NCBI GenBank assembly: GCA_944321965.1
Contig: CALUNH010000011.1
Coordinates: forward strand, 1 to 64,000
DNA: 64,000 nucleotides
DNA from: an uncultured Alistipes sp.
Lineage (GTDB): Bacteria > Bacteroidota > Bacteroidia > Bacteroidales > Rikenellaceae
Direction of reading: 5' to 3'
Shown here: one piece after another, positions 25,056-34,388 of the stretch
How positions within the stretch are numbered: position 1 is the first letter of the stretch
Layout of the letters: each line of letters opens with the position of its first letter
Translations under genes and position numbers: made by a program
The notes under the pieces: model-generated
What the model was told of the DNA's origin: nothing
Database searches by the model: none
What the model saw: only the letters and a program-made list of their open reading frames with translations

Positions 25056-27086
25056 ATGGCAAGTTTAAACACCTTACGTACCAAGTTCGGGGTTGTGCTT
25101 TCGATTATCATCGGGCTGGCCCTCTTGGCCTTCATTCTCTCACTGAAAACCGAAATGGGTTTTACGGGCAATGATCCTCGTGTCGGCGTGATCGACGGCG
25201 AAAAGATCAACTATTCGGAGTATTACGACGAGTACGAGCGGATCAAGACGCAGAACAACGTGCAGGAGAGCGACGAACAGCAGTCTGCGATGCTGGCCAA
25301 TGCAGTGTGGCAGTCGCTGATTACCCGTTACGTGCTGACTCCGGGCTTCGATCGGATGGGTCTGCGTGTGACGGATCCCGAGCGGATGGCGATGGTCAGC
25401 GGCCAGCGGCCTTCGCAGGCGTTCTACAGCGCCTTTGCGGATCCCCGGACGGGCCAGTACAACGTGGAAGCCGTGAGCCAGTTCCTGGCCCAGGCCGAGA
25501 CGAATTCCCAGGCAGCCCAGGTTTGGGCTCAGCTCAACGAACAGGCTCGTCTGGAGCGTGAGGCCCAGAAGTTCTTCGGACTGGTAAAGGGTGGTGTCTA
25601 TGTCAATTCGCTGGAAGTGGCTCAGGGTGTCGAGGGTGCGAACCGGACCTTCTCGGGCAAATGGGCCGGGAAGAAGTATTCGTCGGTTCCTGATTCGCTC
25701 TTTACCGTTTCGACGGGAGACCTGAAGAACTACTACAACAGCCACAAGGATCAGTTCAAGCAGACCCCGTCGCGGACGCTCTCGTACGTGGTGTTCGAGG
25801 TGTCGCCCACGGATGACGACCTGCTGGCTCTGGAGAAGAAGGCTGCGGAGGTAGGCCGAGAGTTTGCGGCTGCGGAGGATGTGAAGGCCTTCGTGCGGGC
25901 CAACCGCAACGGACGGATCGCCGAAAGCTACGTAACGGCGGCCCAGCTCACCGATGAGGAGGGCAAGGCGCTGATGGACGGGAAGATGTACGGTCCGGTT
26001 CTGAAGAACAACGAGTGGACGATGGCCCGGGTGCTGAGTGCAAAGATGGCGCCCGATTCGGTGGGCATTCGCCATATCGTGCTTCCCTATACGCAGGAGA
26101 CGCTGGCCGACAGCCTGCTGACGGCGCTGAGAAAGGGCGGTGATTTTGCGGCTGCAGCAGCCCGGTATTCGGTTTATGACGCGACGGCAGCCAATGGCGG
26201 CGAGGTGGGTGTGATGCCTTTCTCGGCCTTCACGGGCGAATTTGCCGAGGCGCTGGCCGGAGCGAAGAAGGGCGATATCGTGAAGATTGCTTCGGGGGAC
26301 GCCATCCAGTTGATGCAGGTCTACCGGGCCGACAAGCCCACGAAACATATCCAGGTTGCATCGATCACCTATCCGCTGGAGGCTTCGGCCGCCACGCGCC
26401 GCGACATCCACAACCAGGCGGGATCGTTCATGGTCAATGCCAAGGGCTCTTCGGAGGCCTTTGCCGATGCAGCTTCGGAAGCAGCCGTTACGCCGCGCGT
26501 TGCGACGCTGGCTCAGGGCGACCGCACGATCCGCGGTCTGGAGGATTCGCGTGACGTGGCCCGCTGGGCCTATGGTGCCGAGACGGGCGATGTCTCGGAG
26601 ATCTTCACCGTCGGTAAGGACTACGTGATCGCCATGCTGACCGGGATCGACGACCACGACTACGCTCCGCTGGAGAAGGTGGCTTCGCAGGTCCGTGCCC
26701 AGGTGCTGCGCGACAAGAAATACGACTATATCGTGAAGGACCTTGCCGGTTCGACGCTGGCCGAGCAGGCTTCGAGCCTCGGTTCGGAGGTGGACGACTT
26801 CTCGGGCGTGACGTTCGGGTCGTTCTATATCGACGGCATCGGCATGGAGCCCCGTCTGGTCGGTGCAATCTCCTCTTCGGAGCAGGGTGTGCTGTCGGCT
26901 CCCGTGAAGGGAATGTCGGGCGTGTATGTCTTCGAGGTCGGGGATGTGCAGACCGAGGAGAAGCAGACTGCCGAGGGTGAAAAGGTCCGTGCCCAGGCGA
27001 TGGCCGAGGGTATGGCCCAGCAGTTCGCCTACCCGGCCATCCAGCAGATGGCCAAGATCCAGGACCTGCGCGGCAAGTACTTCTAA
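25056..27086 (+). CDS. PpiD/SurA-like periplasmic peptidyl-prolyl isomerase
   Basis: A 676-residue protein anchored by one N-terminal membrane helix (VVLSIIIGLALLAFILSL, residues about 13-30). A SurA N-like domain follows (VGVIDGEKINYSEYYDEYER), then a parvulin-type rotamase domain near 345-445 (IRHIVLPYTQETLADSLLTAL, FAAAAARYSVYD, GGEVGVMPFSAF). The C-terminal third is a second non-catalytic unit. PpiD proteins help outer-membrane and secreted proteins fold as they leave Sec. It is the last gene of the envelope cluster, followed by a terminator. Confidence 0.9.
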   Translation: MASLNTLRTKFGVVLSIIIGLALLAFILSLKTEMGFTGNDPRVGVIDGEKINYSEYYDEYERIKTQNNVQESDEQQSAMLANAVWQSLITRYVLTPGFDRMGLRVTDPERMAMVSGQRPSQAFYSAFADPRTGQYNVEAVSQFLAQAETNSQAAQVWAQLNEQARLEREAQKFFGLVKGGVYVNSLEVAQGVEGANRTFSGKWAGKKYSSVPDSLFTVSTGDLKNYYNSHKDQFKQTPSRTLSYVVFEVSPTDDDLLALEKKAAEVGREFAAAEDVKAFVRANRNGRIAESYVTAAQLTDEEGKALMDGKMYGPVLKNNEWTMARVLSAKMAPDSVGIRHIVLPYTQETLADSLLTALRKGGDFAAAAARYSVYDATAANGGEVGVMPFSAFTGEFAEALAGAKKGDIVKIASGDAIQLMQVYRADKPTKHIQVASITYPLEASAATRRDIHNQAGSFMVNAKGSSEAFADAASEAAVTPRVATLAQGDRTIRGLEDSRDVARWAYGAETGDVSEIFTVGKDYVIAMLTGIDDHDYAPLEKVASQVRAQVLRDKKYDYIVKDLAGSTLAEQASSLGSEVDDFSGVTFGSFYIDGIGMEPRLVGAISSSEQGVLSAPVKGMSGVYVFEVGDVQTEEKQTAEGEKVRAQAMAEGMAQQFAYPAIQQMAKIQDLRGKYF

Positions 27087-27106
27087 CATTCGATTCAACG
27101 CAACAG

Positions 27107-27139
27107 ACGGGGAGGGATTTTCAAGTTCCTCCCCGTTTT
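27107..27139 (+). terminator. Intrinsic terminator after PpiD-like gene
   Basis: ACGGGGAGG (27107-27115) pairs with CCTCCCCGT (27128-27136) around a 12-nt loop and is followed by TTTT. It lies 20 bp after the stop codon. Confidence 0.8.
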
Positions 27140-27146
27140 CTTGTGC

Positions 27147-27209
27147 CCGGTTTTTCCGTTGCCTTCCGGATTTCTCCGTTGCCTCCCGGATTTTTCCGTT
27201 GCTGTCCGG
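27147..27209. repeat. Three tandem copies of a 20-bp unit
   Basis: Units at 27147, 27166 and 27186 share CCGG-A/T-TTTTCCGTTGC-C-T with small changes, and a fourth CCGG begins at 27206. They fill the space between the terminator and the alcohol dehydrogenase promoter. Confidence 0.8.
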
Positions 27210-27255
27210 TCCACGAAAACTTTTGCCCGGAGCGCAATAGTTTCCCGGGATTTGT

Positions 27256-27263
27256 TATCTTTG
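27256..27263 (+). promoter_or_regulatory. Promoter -7 box for alcohol dehydrogenase
   Basis: TATCTTTG, a full TAnnTTTG match, 22 bp before the start codon. The short leader is typical. No good -33 box was seen. Confidence 0.55.
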
Positions 27264-27285
27264 TAACAACAAAACCTTTTTCGAC

Positions 27286-28428
27286 ATGAACAACTTCATC
27301 TATCAGAATCCTACCAAACTGGTTTTCGGAAAGGGCGAAATTGCCCGGCTTCCGGAGCTCATTCCGGCCGACAAGCACATCATGATCACCTTCGGGGGCG
27401 GCAGCGTCAAGCGCAACGGGGTCTACGACCAGGTTGTGAAGGCCCTTGCGGGTCGGGACTTCATCGAGTTCTGGGGCATCGAGGCCAATCCTTCGATCGA
27501 GACCCTGCGCAAGGCGATTGCTTTGGGCAAGGAGAAACGGGTTGATTTCCTGCTGGCCGTGGGCGGCGGGTCGGTGATCGACGGTACGAAACTCATCTCG
27601 GCCGGGCTGCTCTATGAGGGGGATGCCTGGGAACTGGTGCTCAAGGGAAGCTATACGAAGACGGTGCCGCTGGCTTCGGTGCTGACGATGGCCGCCACGG
27701 GCTCCGAGATGAACAGCGGGGCGGTGATTTCGCGTTACGAAACCAAGGAGAAATACGCCTTCTACAGCAACTATCCGGTCTTTTCGATCCTCGATCCGGA
27801 GACGCTCTACTCGCTGCCGAAGCGGCAGATCGCCTGCGGACTGGCCGATACGTTCGTGCACGTGATGGAGCAGTACATGACCACGCCGGGGCAGTCGCGG
27901 CTGATGGACCGCTGGGCCGAGGGTATCCTGCATACGGTGGTGGAGATTGCTCCGCGGGCGCTGGGCGACGAACGCGACTACGACACGATGTCGGAGTACA
28001 TGCTTTCGGCGACGCTGGCACTGAACGACATGATCCGCATGGGTGTGACGCAGGACTGGGCGACGCACATGATCGGCCACGAGCTGACGGCGCTGCACGG
28101 ACTGACGCACGGTGCGACGCTGGCGATCGTGATCAACGGCACGCTGCGCACGCTGCGTGACCAGAAACACGACAAGCTGCTCCAATACGGTGAACGCATC
28201 TGGGGGATCACCGACGGTACGGAGGCGGAGCGCATCGACCGGACGATCGAACGGACCGAGGCGTTTTTCCGTTCGCTGGGGCTTTCGACGCGCCTCTCGG
28301 AGGAGGGGATCGGCGAGGCGACGATTGCCGAGATCGAGCGTCGTTTCACGGCTTCGGGCGTTCACCACGGCGAGGCCCGGAACGTCGACGGCCCGATGGC
28401 CCGCCGCATCCTGGAGGCCTGCCTCTGA
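27286..28428 (+). CDS. Iron-containing alcohol dehydrogenase, YqhD/BdhA-like
   Basis: A 380-residue group III alcohol dehydrogenase. The nucleotide site GGGSVIDGTK lies at about residues 94-103. Metal ligands are Asp and His in LADTFVHVMEQY (near 185-192) and two His in IGHELTALHGLTHG (near 262-275). Members reduce aldehydes with NADPH or oxidize butanol. Cytoplasmic, single gene, with its own promoter and a strong palindromic terminator. The substrate cannot be set from sequence. Confidence 0.92.
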   Translation: MNNFIYQNPTKLVFGKGEIARLPELIPADKHIMITFGGGSVKRNGVYDQVVKALAGRDFIEFWGIEANPSIETLRKAIALGKEKRVDFLLAVGGGSVIDGTKLISAGLLYEGDAWELVLKGSYTKTVPLASVLTMAATGSEMNSGAVISRYETKEKYAFYSNYPVFSILDPETLYSLPKRQIACGLADTFVHVMEQYMTTPGQSRLMDRWAEGILHTVVEIAPRALGDERDYDTMSEYMLSATLALNDMIRMGVTQDWATHMIGHELTALHGLTHGATLAIVINGTLRTLRDQKHDKLLQYGERIWGITDGTEAERIDRTIERTEAFFRSLGLSTRLSEEGIGEATIAEIERRFTASGVHHGEARNVDGPMARRILEACL

Positions 28429-28440
28429 CCGGACGGCGGA

Positions 28441-28474
28441 ATTTTTCGGAGAGGCTGCAGCCTCTCCGAAAAAT
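28441..28474. terminator. Palindromic bidirectional terminator
   Basis: All 34 bases form one perfect inverted repeat (ATTTTTCGGAGAGGC-TGCA-centre). T-runs on both sides serve the alcohol dehydrogenase on the plus strand and the lyase operon on the minus strand. Confidence 0.85.
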
Positions 28475-28509
28475 CGCTTTTTTAAGGGCGACTGCTTAGA
28501 GTCCGAGTC

Positions 28510-28571
28510 AAAAAGAGAGAAAATACGCTGGGAAACGTATTGAACCGCATCTGGCGTATTTCCTCTCTTCT
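28510..28571 (-). terminator. Second terminator at the 3' end of the PUL operon
   Basis: AAGAGAG-A-AAATACGC (28513-28528) pairs with GCGTATTT-C-CTCTCTT (28554-28569), 15 pairs and one mismatch, around a 25-nt loop. On the minus strand the stem is followed by TTTTT. It lies 16 bp past the lyase stop, before the palindromic terminator. Confidence 0.7.
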
Positions 28572-28586
28572 TTGTATGTCAGTCTG

Positions 28587-30509
28587 TCAGAATTGATTTC
28601 CTGAAGGCGGAGTTTCTGTCAGTGTGACGTTGAATGTGACGTCGGTCCCGGCACTTACCGATACGTCAAATCCGACGATAATTGTTCCTGTATTGGGAGA
28701 ATCCCATTTATATAGCGGATCAGTCGACCACGTATTGAGCGTAACTTCCGGATTGGACTCGACGATCATATACATCGTTTTGCCATTTTGTTCCAGCTTG
28801 AAGCATGTGTCGCTGATTTTTGTCGGAACCGCAGGAGTCACCATAGCCCAGCGGAGACTCCCGTAGACGGCTGTGGTAACCTCGTCATGAATAACGAGGT
28901 CTTTGCTGTCGACTAACTTGATGGTCCTGGTGGCTGACTGCACATAATTATTTCCCAATGTACCCGACAGATCGACTTTTGCGCCCTGTTCTGTATCGGA
29001 ATTGTAAGTTTCCAGAATATTGCACATATTGTCCACCTGGAATGGGCTTAAATCCATGGTCAGCGTATTGTGATAGTCGCTTCGGATGCGGAGGACTTTC
29101 GTCCAACGTTCGGAGTTCTGTACCATGCTCCACAGGTTGACACCAGCTTCTTCGACCTGCGTATAGCTTTGGCTGCCCAGATCCATGGCCCAACGGCATC
29201 CCAAAGCATCATAGACAAACGAACCGGCATCCATATGCCCGTGCCCTGTCCGAGCTTTTCCGGCCTTGATTCCCAAAAAACGGTCCGTCTCTCCGAGCGT
29301 CCAATCCTTATGAATCAGCACGACAGGAGTTGCACCTTCTCCATGCCAGAATGTTCGTGTCGGTGCGGTAATTTTATCCGTATCTACGGTTGTCGCATAG
29401 GAAAGGAGCATCGGGAGAAACTTCTCAGTTACATATTTTCCGTTGTTTAGCATGCGAATTTCGTTGTAAAGAAGAGACGGATCGTTCATCTTGCGGGCAA
29501 ACCACCAGATCGGCAATAGCGGCTGCTCGTATTCTGAATTATCCGAGTAATTGAAAACCTTACCGTTAACTCCGACCATGTGCAGCATGTATTCGGCAGA
29601 TTCTTTAAATCCCTGGATGTCGGATAGTCCGTTGTCGGTACCGAAGGCTTTCTCCAAAGCCGCAATCAATGCAACCTGGAGGTTGTTGCCGTAACACCAG
29701 TAACCGTATCCTTCGGGATAGTTGCCGTCCGGTCCGTATTCTGCCAGGGCGAACCGATTTGCGGCGACTGATCGTTCAAGAATATTGATGCATTCTTGAT
29801 TCATGGATTCGTCATCACCATACAGGGCTATGGCTCCGAGTATTAATCCTCCGTTACAGATTGAGTTCCAGTTGTTCACCCGATCGATGAACTGATCGGT
29901 TTCGTCGTACGAGGTTTGGAATCCGAATTCCGTGATTGCCTTGCGTATCAAAATGCGCGTACTCTCCTGCAGGTCATTGTACAGCCAGTCGTATCCGAAC
30001 GAAGCCGAAAGGACCAGTTCTGCCACGTCGAGATAATGCGAAGGATTCCAACTTGGAAAACTGCAGATGGCGATCAGATCTTCTTCCGCTTTGTTCAGAT
30101 ACCGGCTGTCTCCCGTCATCCGATAGGCGTATGCGAGATTCATGATATGCTTCTGTGCCAATGATGTCGTCAGCCGTTTCCCTACCATTTGGTAGGGAAT
30201 AGCTTCCTCAGTCAGGTGCAGATCGCTTTGCGCGATAACATAGTCATGTATTTTTTTTAGGTCGGGCGAAATCTCTATCGTCTTTTTGAGCTCTTCGAAA
30301 TCCGATTCCGTCATTAGCAGACGGGGGTGGTCGGTTAATTTGGAATAATCGAAGGTCGGGGTGTAATTGTCCCCTGTCCCTGGATCCGGATCAGGTGTCC
30401 CCGGATCGCTATTTTCACTACCCGAACCACATCCGCAGAGAAGCATTCCCGCGCATGCAATACTTATAAAGGTTCGGTACAGGTTACTTGTTTTTTTGGG
30501 TTGAGCCAT
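28587..30509 (-). CDS. Heparinase II/III-family lyase lipoprotein, copy A
   Basis: A 640-residue predicted lipoprotein (LLCGC lipobox near residue 23) with a Gly/Pro/Asp linker. Residues about 50-360 form the alpha/alpha-toroid (DHPRLLMTESDFEEL, NNWNSICNGG, PEGYGYWCYG). Residues about 390-640 are the C-terminal beta-sheet domain. Active-site motifs are present: HGHMDAGSF (the HxH pair), WAMDLGSQSY (metal Asp) and DYHNTLTMD (metal His). The fold covers PL12, PL15, PL17, PL21 and PL33, which cut uronic-acid glycans by beta-elimination; I cannot assign the PL family. Last gene of the minus-strand PUL arm, 20 bp after copy B. Confidence 0.85.
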   Translation of the reverse strand: MAQPKKTSNLYRTFISIACAGMLLCGCGSGSENSDPGTPDPDPGTGDNYTPTFDYSKLTDHPRLLMTESDFEELKKTIEISPDLKKIHDYVIAQSDLHLTEEAIPYQMVGKRLTTSLAQKHIMNLAYAYRMTGDSRYLNKAEEDLIAICSFPSWNPSHYLDVAELVLSASFGYDWLYNDLQESTRILIRKAITEFGFQTSYDETDQFIDRVNNWNSICNGGLILGAIALYGDDESMNQECINILERSVAANRFALAEYGPDGNYPEGYGYWCYGNNLQVALIAALEKAFGTDNGLSDIQGFKESAEYMLHMVGVNGKVFNYSDNSEYEQPLLPIWWFARKMNDPSLLYNEIRMLNNGKYVTEKFLPMLLSYATTVDTDKITAPTRTFWHGEGATPVVLIHKDWTLGETDRFLGIKAGKARTGHGHMDAGSFVYDALGCRWAMDLGSQSYTQVEEAGVNLWSMVQNSERWTKVLRIRSDYHNTLTMDLSPFQVDNMCNILETYNSDTEQGAKVDLSGTLGNNYVQSATRTIKLVDSKDLVIHDEVTTAVYGSLRWAMVTPAVPTKISDTCFKLEQNGKTMYMIVESNPEVTLNTWSTDPLYKWDSPNTGTIIVGFDVSVSAGTDVTFNVTLTETPPSGNQF

Positions 30510-30529
30510 AGTATTTTAATGCTTTAATG

Positions 30530-32509
30530 TTATCGGGGATCCGTTTCTGATAAAGTAACTGTAACGATGTTATATGGCGTGCCACTTGTCCTTGAAAAGG
30601 TTGGGCGAAGTATGGTATACGCATATCCATCTTCCGATACCGTTATCGGATTTGTTGAATTATTGCCATAACTTCGGAAATTCTGGTTTGTTCCCGGACC
30701 GGTCGACGGGACCGCGGATTGCATACGGAGATAGAGTGTTTTCCCATCTTGATTCAATACCCATGTTGCATCATTGCCGGTAGCGCTGCCCGGACGAGTC
30801 ACTTCAGCCCCCGTCACGAACCCATAATTAATAGTTAAACTGCCACCGGTACTTCGCCTGTATACACTGTCGATAATTACAATATCCGTATTGTTTACTA
30901 ATTTGATCGTGCGCGTGATTTTGGCATTATTGTCCGATGCCGGGAAGTTGGTATCGTTGATGCACCGTGAAAGATCGAGCACAGCCCCTCGTTCTGTAGG
31001 CGTGTCGATTATCGACTTGAGTGTGCAGGTGGCGTCTGACGAGCATTTGTTGTTGTCGCTGTGTCTCCATGTACTGTGATATGTACGTGTCGTTTCTTCG
31101 AAATCCGTCCAACGCACGGCATTGGCCCCATTGGTCCAGTAATCGGGCGCCTCTTCTTCGACTGTGTCGAAATCGATATGGCAGGGGTCGATTGCCCAAC
31201 GGTTTTTGCCTATGTCGAAAACATATGATCCCGAGTCGTTATGGGCCATTTCCGTCGTGGGGGTACCTCCTTTGAAGGCCACGTAGCGATCGTTCTCATC
31301 ATCTTCCCAACCCGAACGAATCATGACGACAGGAGTGACTCCGTCTCCTACATACATTGTCTGGGTCGGAGCCGTAACCGATGCGGCGTTGAAGTTCGAA
31401 GTGAATGCCATTACCATGGGAAGGAGCCGGTATTCAGCTTTTTCGGCAGCATAGTCGCCGTTTCTCAGCCGTTTCATTTCATTCCATAACAACGACGGAT
31501 TATTTGTCTTTTCGGCGAAATACCACATGGGAATACGGATGGACGGTTCTTCATGGTTGTCGCCATAGTTATAGATTTTGTTGCCGGGGCCTTCCATATG
31601 CAGCATGTAGTCGGCCGTTTCGAGAAATCCGGGGGTGGCGGAGAGTCCGTTATCCGTTCCGAATGCTTTTTCCAGTGAAGCGAGAAGCAGTACCTCGTAG
31701 GTGGTCCCGTATCCCCACGCTCCATATCCTTCCGGATACGCTCCGTCGGGGCCGTATGCTTCTATGGCTTGTTTGTTGTTGTTCAAGGCATTTTCGAGCA
31801 CATCGTGGCACCGGGTCGGGTTGAACTCGAAAATGGCAATCGCTGCGAGGATGCGTGACGTATTGCAGACTGCATTCCAATAATTGCTTTTTTCCCGATA
31901 TTGATCTCCATACAATGCTGCCTGATAGAACGTGATATAGGAGATGCGTTGTTCAATGAGAGATCGTAACTCTTCGGAGAGACCTTCATAGAGCCAGTCG
32001 TAACCTAAAGCAATGGCGGTGGATAGCTCACTCAAGTCGAGCATACAGTCCGGATGCCAGTCATCGAGGGCGCAAACGGCCTCCAATTCTGCCGTGGCAC
32101 GTTCCAGATAGCGGGTATCCTCGGTCATTTGATATCCGTAGGCCAAATGGAATATACGGGCCAATGCCTGGCGTGCGGCATGAAGCAACCTGCCATAGCG
32201 GAGTTCATAGGATATGACTGGCTCCGAAAGGAACTTTTCGCATCGGGAGATGATGATTTCATGCAGCGCAGTCAATTCGCTGGATGTCGCCAACCGTTCC
32301 TTGAGGGCTGCGAAATCGTTTGCATTCATCAATAGCCGAGGATGTTCCGTCAGACGGGTATAGTCGAAAATGCCTGTAGGAATGGTTGCTGTGGGATGAT
32401 GGAATTCAGTAGGAGTCGGGCGCCTCCAGTCGGGTTCTTCATCGTTGCACGAAGAGAATCCGCAGATCAAAAGTGCGCTCATAGCGTACATTGTCAATAA
32501 TGATTTCAT
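30530..32509 (-). CDS. Heparinase II/III-family protein, divergent copy B
   Basis: A 659-residue predicted lipoprotein (GFSSC lipobox near residue 21). It keeps the family layout (HPRLLMNANDFAAL, PEGYGAWGYG, alpha-toroid then beta-sheets). Compared with copies A and C, the toroid motif is SNYWNAVCNTS instead of NWN-x2-CNGG, and the HxHMDAGS motif has become MAHNDSGS, losing the first His. The metal ligands AHND, WAIDP and TYHST seem kept. In P. heparinus HepII the lost position corresponds to catalytic His406 (by my alignment, not computed). It may have altered chemistry or be a binding protein. It lies between copies A and C with 13-20 bp gaps. Confidence 0.8.
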   Translation of the reverse strand: MKSLLTMYAMSALLICGFSSCNDEEPDWRRPTPTEFHHPTATIPTGIFDYTRLTEHPRLLMNANDFAALKERLATSSELTALHEIIISRCEKFLSEPVISYELRYGRLLHAARQALARIFHLAYGYQMTEDTRYLERATAELEAVCALDDWHPDCMLDLSELSTAIALGYDWLYEGLSEELRSLIEQRISYITFYQAALYGDQYREKSNYWNAVCNTSRILAAIAIFEFNPTRCHDVLENALNNNKQAIEAYGPDGAYPEGYGAWGYGTTYEVLLLASLEKAFGTDNGLSATPGFLETADYMLHMEGPGNKIYNYGDNHEEPSIRIPMWYFAEKTNNPSLLWNEMKRLRNGDYAAEKAEYRLLPMVMAFTSNFNAASVTAPTQTMYVGDGVTPVVMIRSGWEDDENDRYVAFKGGTPTTEMAHNDSGSYVFDIGKNRWAIDPCHIDFDTVEEEAPDYWTNGANAVRWTDFEETTRTYHSTWRHSDNNKCSSDATCTLKSIIDTPTERGAVLDLSRCINDTNFPASDNNAKITRTIKLVNNTDIVIIDSVYRRSTGGSLTINYGFVTGAEVTRPGSATGNDATWVLNQDGKTLYLRMQSAVPSTGPGTNQNFRSYGNNSTNPITVSEDGYAYTILRPTFSRTSGTPYNIVTVTLSETDPR

Positions 32510-32522
32510 CGTATTTGAAATA

Positions 32523-34376
32523 TTAATTGTTCGTTACCATACTCTGTTGCATCGTCTCGAATTTCCGATCTGTGAGCGGAAGTAGCCGTGCTGTCAATTC
32601 TGCATATTCACCGGGCTGCAAAGTCACTTCGAAACCTATACGGCATGTATTCGGATTGGGCATGTCGTAGGCATGTGGAGGCTCGTTGGACCAGATCTTT
32701 AGCGCGAAATCCTTGGCCCCGCAATCAACTGCCAACAGACGGTGCCTACCTTGGGACTCAAGCAGGATCTCTTTGTCATTCACAATTTTCGCACAAGCCG
32801 GAGTCGTGATAGACCATCGTACATGGGTTATCGAGTCGCCTGCTTCAAGTCGGTCTGTGACAATCAAATGCTTTTTTTTGTCTACGAATACTTTCCGTAC
32901 TGCCGAATCCAGGTCGGGATGCAATACCTGTGTCAAATCGACCTCGGCGCCTTTGCATGACCGCGTCCTGAATGTCTTCATGATGGGTGCAAAACCCTTG
33001 ACGAAATGCCGGTGCCCGTTGGCTGTAATCGTGTTGTGTGAGAAGGGCCCGATCCGGAAAACCTCCCAGCGTTCGCCCTCTTGTCCCGAGTTCCAAAGGT
33101 CGACCCCTTTGCTTTCAAGCGTATAATACTCCTGTACTCCAAGGTCCATGGCCCAACGGACGCCCTCGGCTTCGAAGATGAATGACCCGGCGTCCATGTG
33201 GGCGTGACTTGTGGCAGCCGATCCTCCCTTGATTCCCAGATAGGTGTCGTCGGGTGAACTCCAACCTTCGCGGTAGATGTAAACTGGTGTCTTCCCCTCG
33301 TTGTACCAAAAATGACGCGAAGGGGCAGGTAACTGGTCGAGGCGGTACTGTGCTCCGAAAATCAACAGACACGGCAACAGCCGGTCTTCAGCAAATGCCG
33401 CGCCGTTTCGCATCTTGCATATTTCCGGCCACAATACGGCTGTGTTGCCGGTTTTGCGGGCGAACCAGAAGAGCATCATGTGGCAATCGGCAATCGGCTC
33501 TGCATCTGAAAAATTGAAGCAGTTCCCGCTTGGAGCAGACATCATCTGCATAAATTCGGCTGATTCGAGAAATCCTGGAGCCGTTGATAGTCCTCCATCA
33601 TGTCCGAACGCACTTTCCAACGCAGCAAGAAGCATCACCTGAAAACTGGTTCCATAGCCCCAGTAACCGTATCCTTCGGGATAGCCTCCCTGGGGGGCAT
33701 AACTCGCCAGGGCGATAGGATTGGTCTTCATACAACGTTCAATGATGGATTGGGCTGTCTCGGGACAATCCTCGTAAATAGCCAGGGCCCCGTAGACCAG
33801 CCCTCCGTTGCATACCTGATTCCAATTGGTTGCAGAAGAATAAAACCAGGCCTGTCGGGAATTCGATGTCGGGGCAAATCCCTTGTCGATAATGGCTTGC
33901 CGGACAGTCTCACGCGTGGCAGGTGAGAGCTGATCATACAACCAGTCGTATCCGATAGCCAAAGCCATGGTCATTTCTCCCACATCTAAAAAATGGGAGG
34001 GGTTCCAGTCTATGAATTGGCTTGCAGCAAGCATCTCCTGCTCGGCTCGCTGGGCGTACCGTCTGTCTCCAACCATGCGATAGGCATAAGAGAGATAGAA
34101 GATACGCTTCAAGGCAGTCCGGGAAACCGCGAGTAGCCGTTTCCCCTCCTTGATCCGTTGGACGGGCGGCTCCAGAAGGAATGTGGAGCAGTCGGCAAGA
34201 ATTCGCTCGTGAACCTTCTGCATGTCCGGATTTCCCCGAAGGTGCTTTTGCAGGGTTTGTTCTTCACCTTCGCGCAAAAGCAATCGAGGGTGCGGTGTAA
34301 TCGAAGAATAGTCAAACGTCGCACACCAGGCCGAAGCCGTGCAGCATAGAGAGAATATAAGAATTAAGATTTTCAT
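32523..34376 (-). CDS. Heparinase II/III-family lyase, copy C
   Basis: A 617-residue secreted protein with a plain signal peptide (FSLCCTASAWCA), so periplasmic rather than lipid-anchored. It has all core motifs: HPRLLLREGEEQTL, NWNQVCNGGL, PEGYGYWGYGTSF, SHAHMDAGSF (HxH), WAMDLGVQEYY and FSHNTITANG. It resembles copy A more than copy B. The lack of a lipobox suggests it works in the periplasm on oligosaccharides imported by SusCD, while copies A and B sit at a membrane surface. First of the three lyase genes, 12 bp after the surface glycan-binding gene. Confidence 0.85.
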   Translation of the reverse strand: MKILILIFSLCCTASAWCATFDYSSITPHPRLLLREGEEQTLQKHLRGNPDMQKVHERILADCSTFLLEPPVQRIKEGKRLLAVSRTALKRIFYLSYAYRMVGDRRYAQRAEQEMLAASQFIDWNPSHFLDVGEMTMALAIGYDWLYDQLSPATRETVRQAIIDKGFAPTSNSRQAWFYSSATNWNQVCNGGLVYGALAIYEDCPETAQSIIERCMKTNPIALASYAPQGGYPEGYGYWGYGTSFQVMLLAALESAFGHDGGLSTAPGFLESAEFMQMMSAPSGNCFNFSDAEPIADCHMMLFWFARKTGNTAVLWPEICKMRNGAAFAEDRLLPCLLIFGAQYRLDQLPAPSRHFWYNEGKTPVYIYREGWSSPDDTYLGIKGGSAATSHAHMDAGSFIFEAEGVRWAMDLGVQEYYTLESKGVDLWNSGQEGERWEVFRIGPFSHNTITANGHRHFVKGFAPIMKTFRTRSCKGAEVDLTQVLHPDLDSAVRKVFVDKKKHLIVTDRLEAGDSITHVRWSITTPACAKIVNDKEILLESQGRHRLLAVDCGAKDFALKIWSNEPPHAYDMPNPNTCRIGFEVTLQPGEYAELTARLLPLTDRKFETMQQSMVTNN

Positions 34377-34388
34377 GATTCCCTTTCG

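Noticed and set aside
28587-34376. Heparin/heparan sulfate degradation locus
   Set aside because: The lyase fold alone does not set the substrate, and no sulfatase or heparinase I (PL13) gene is present.
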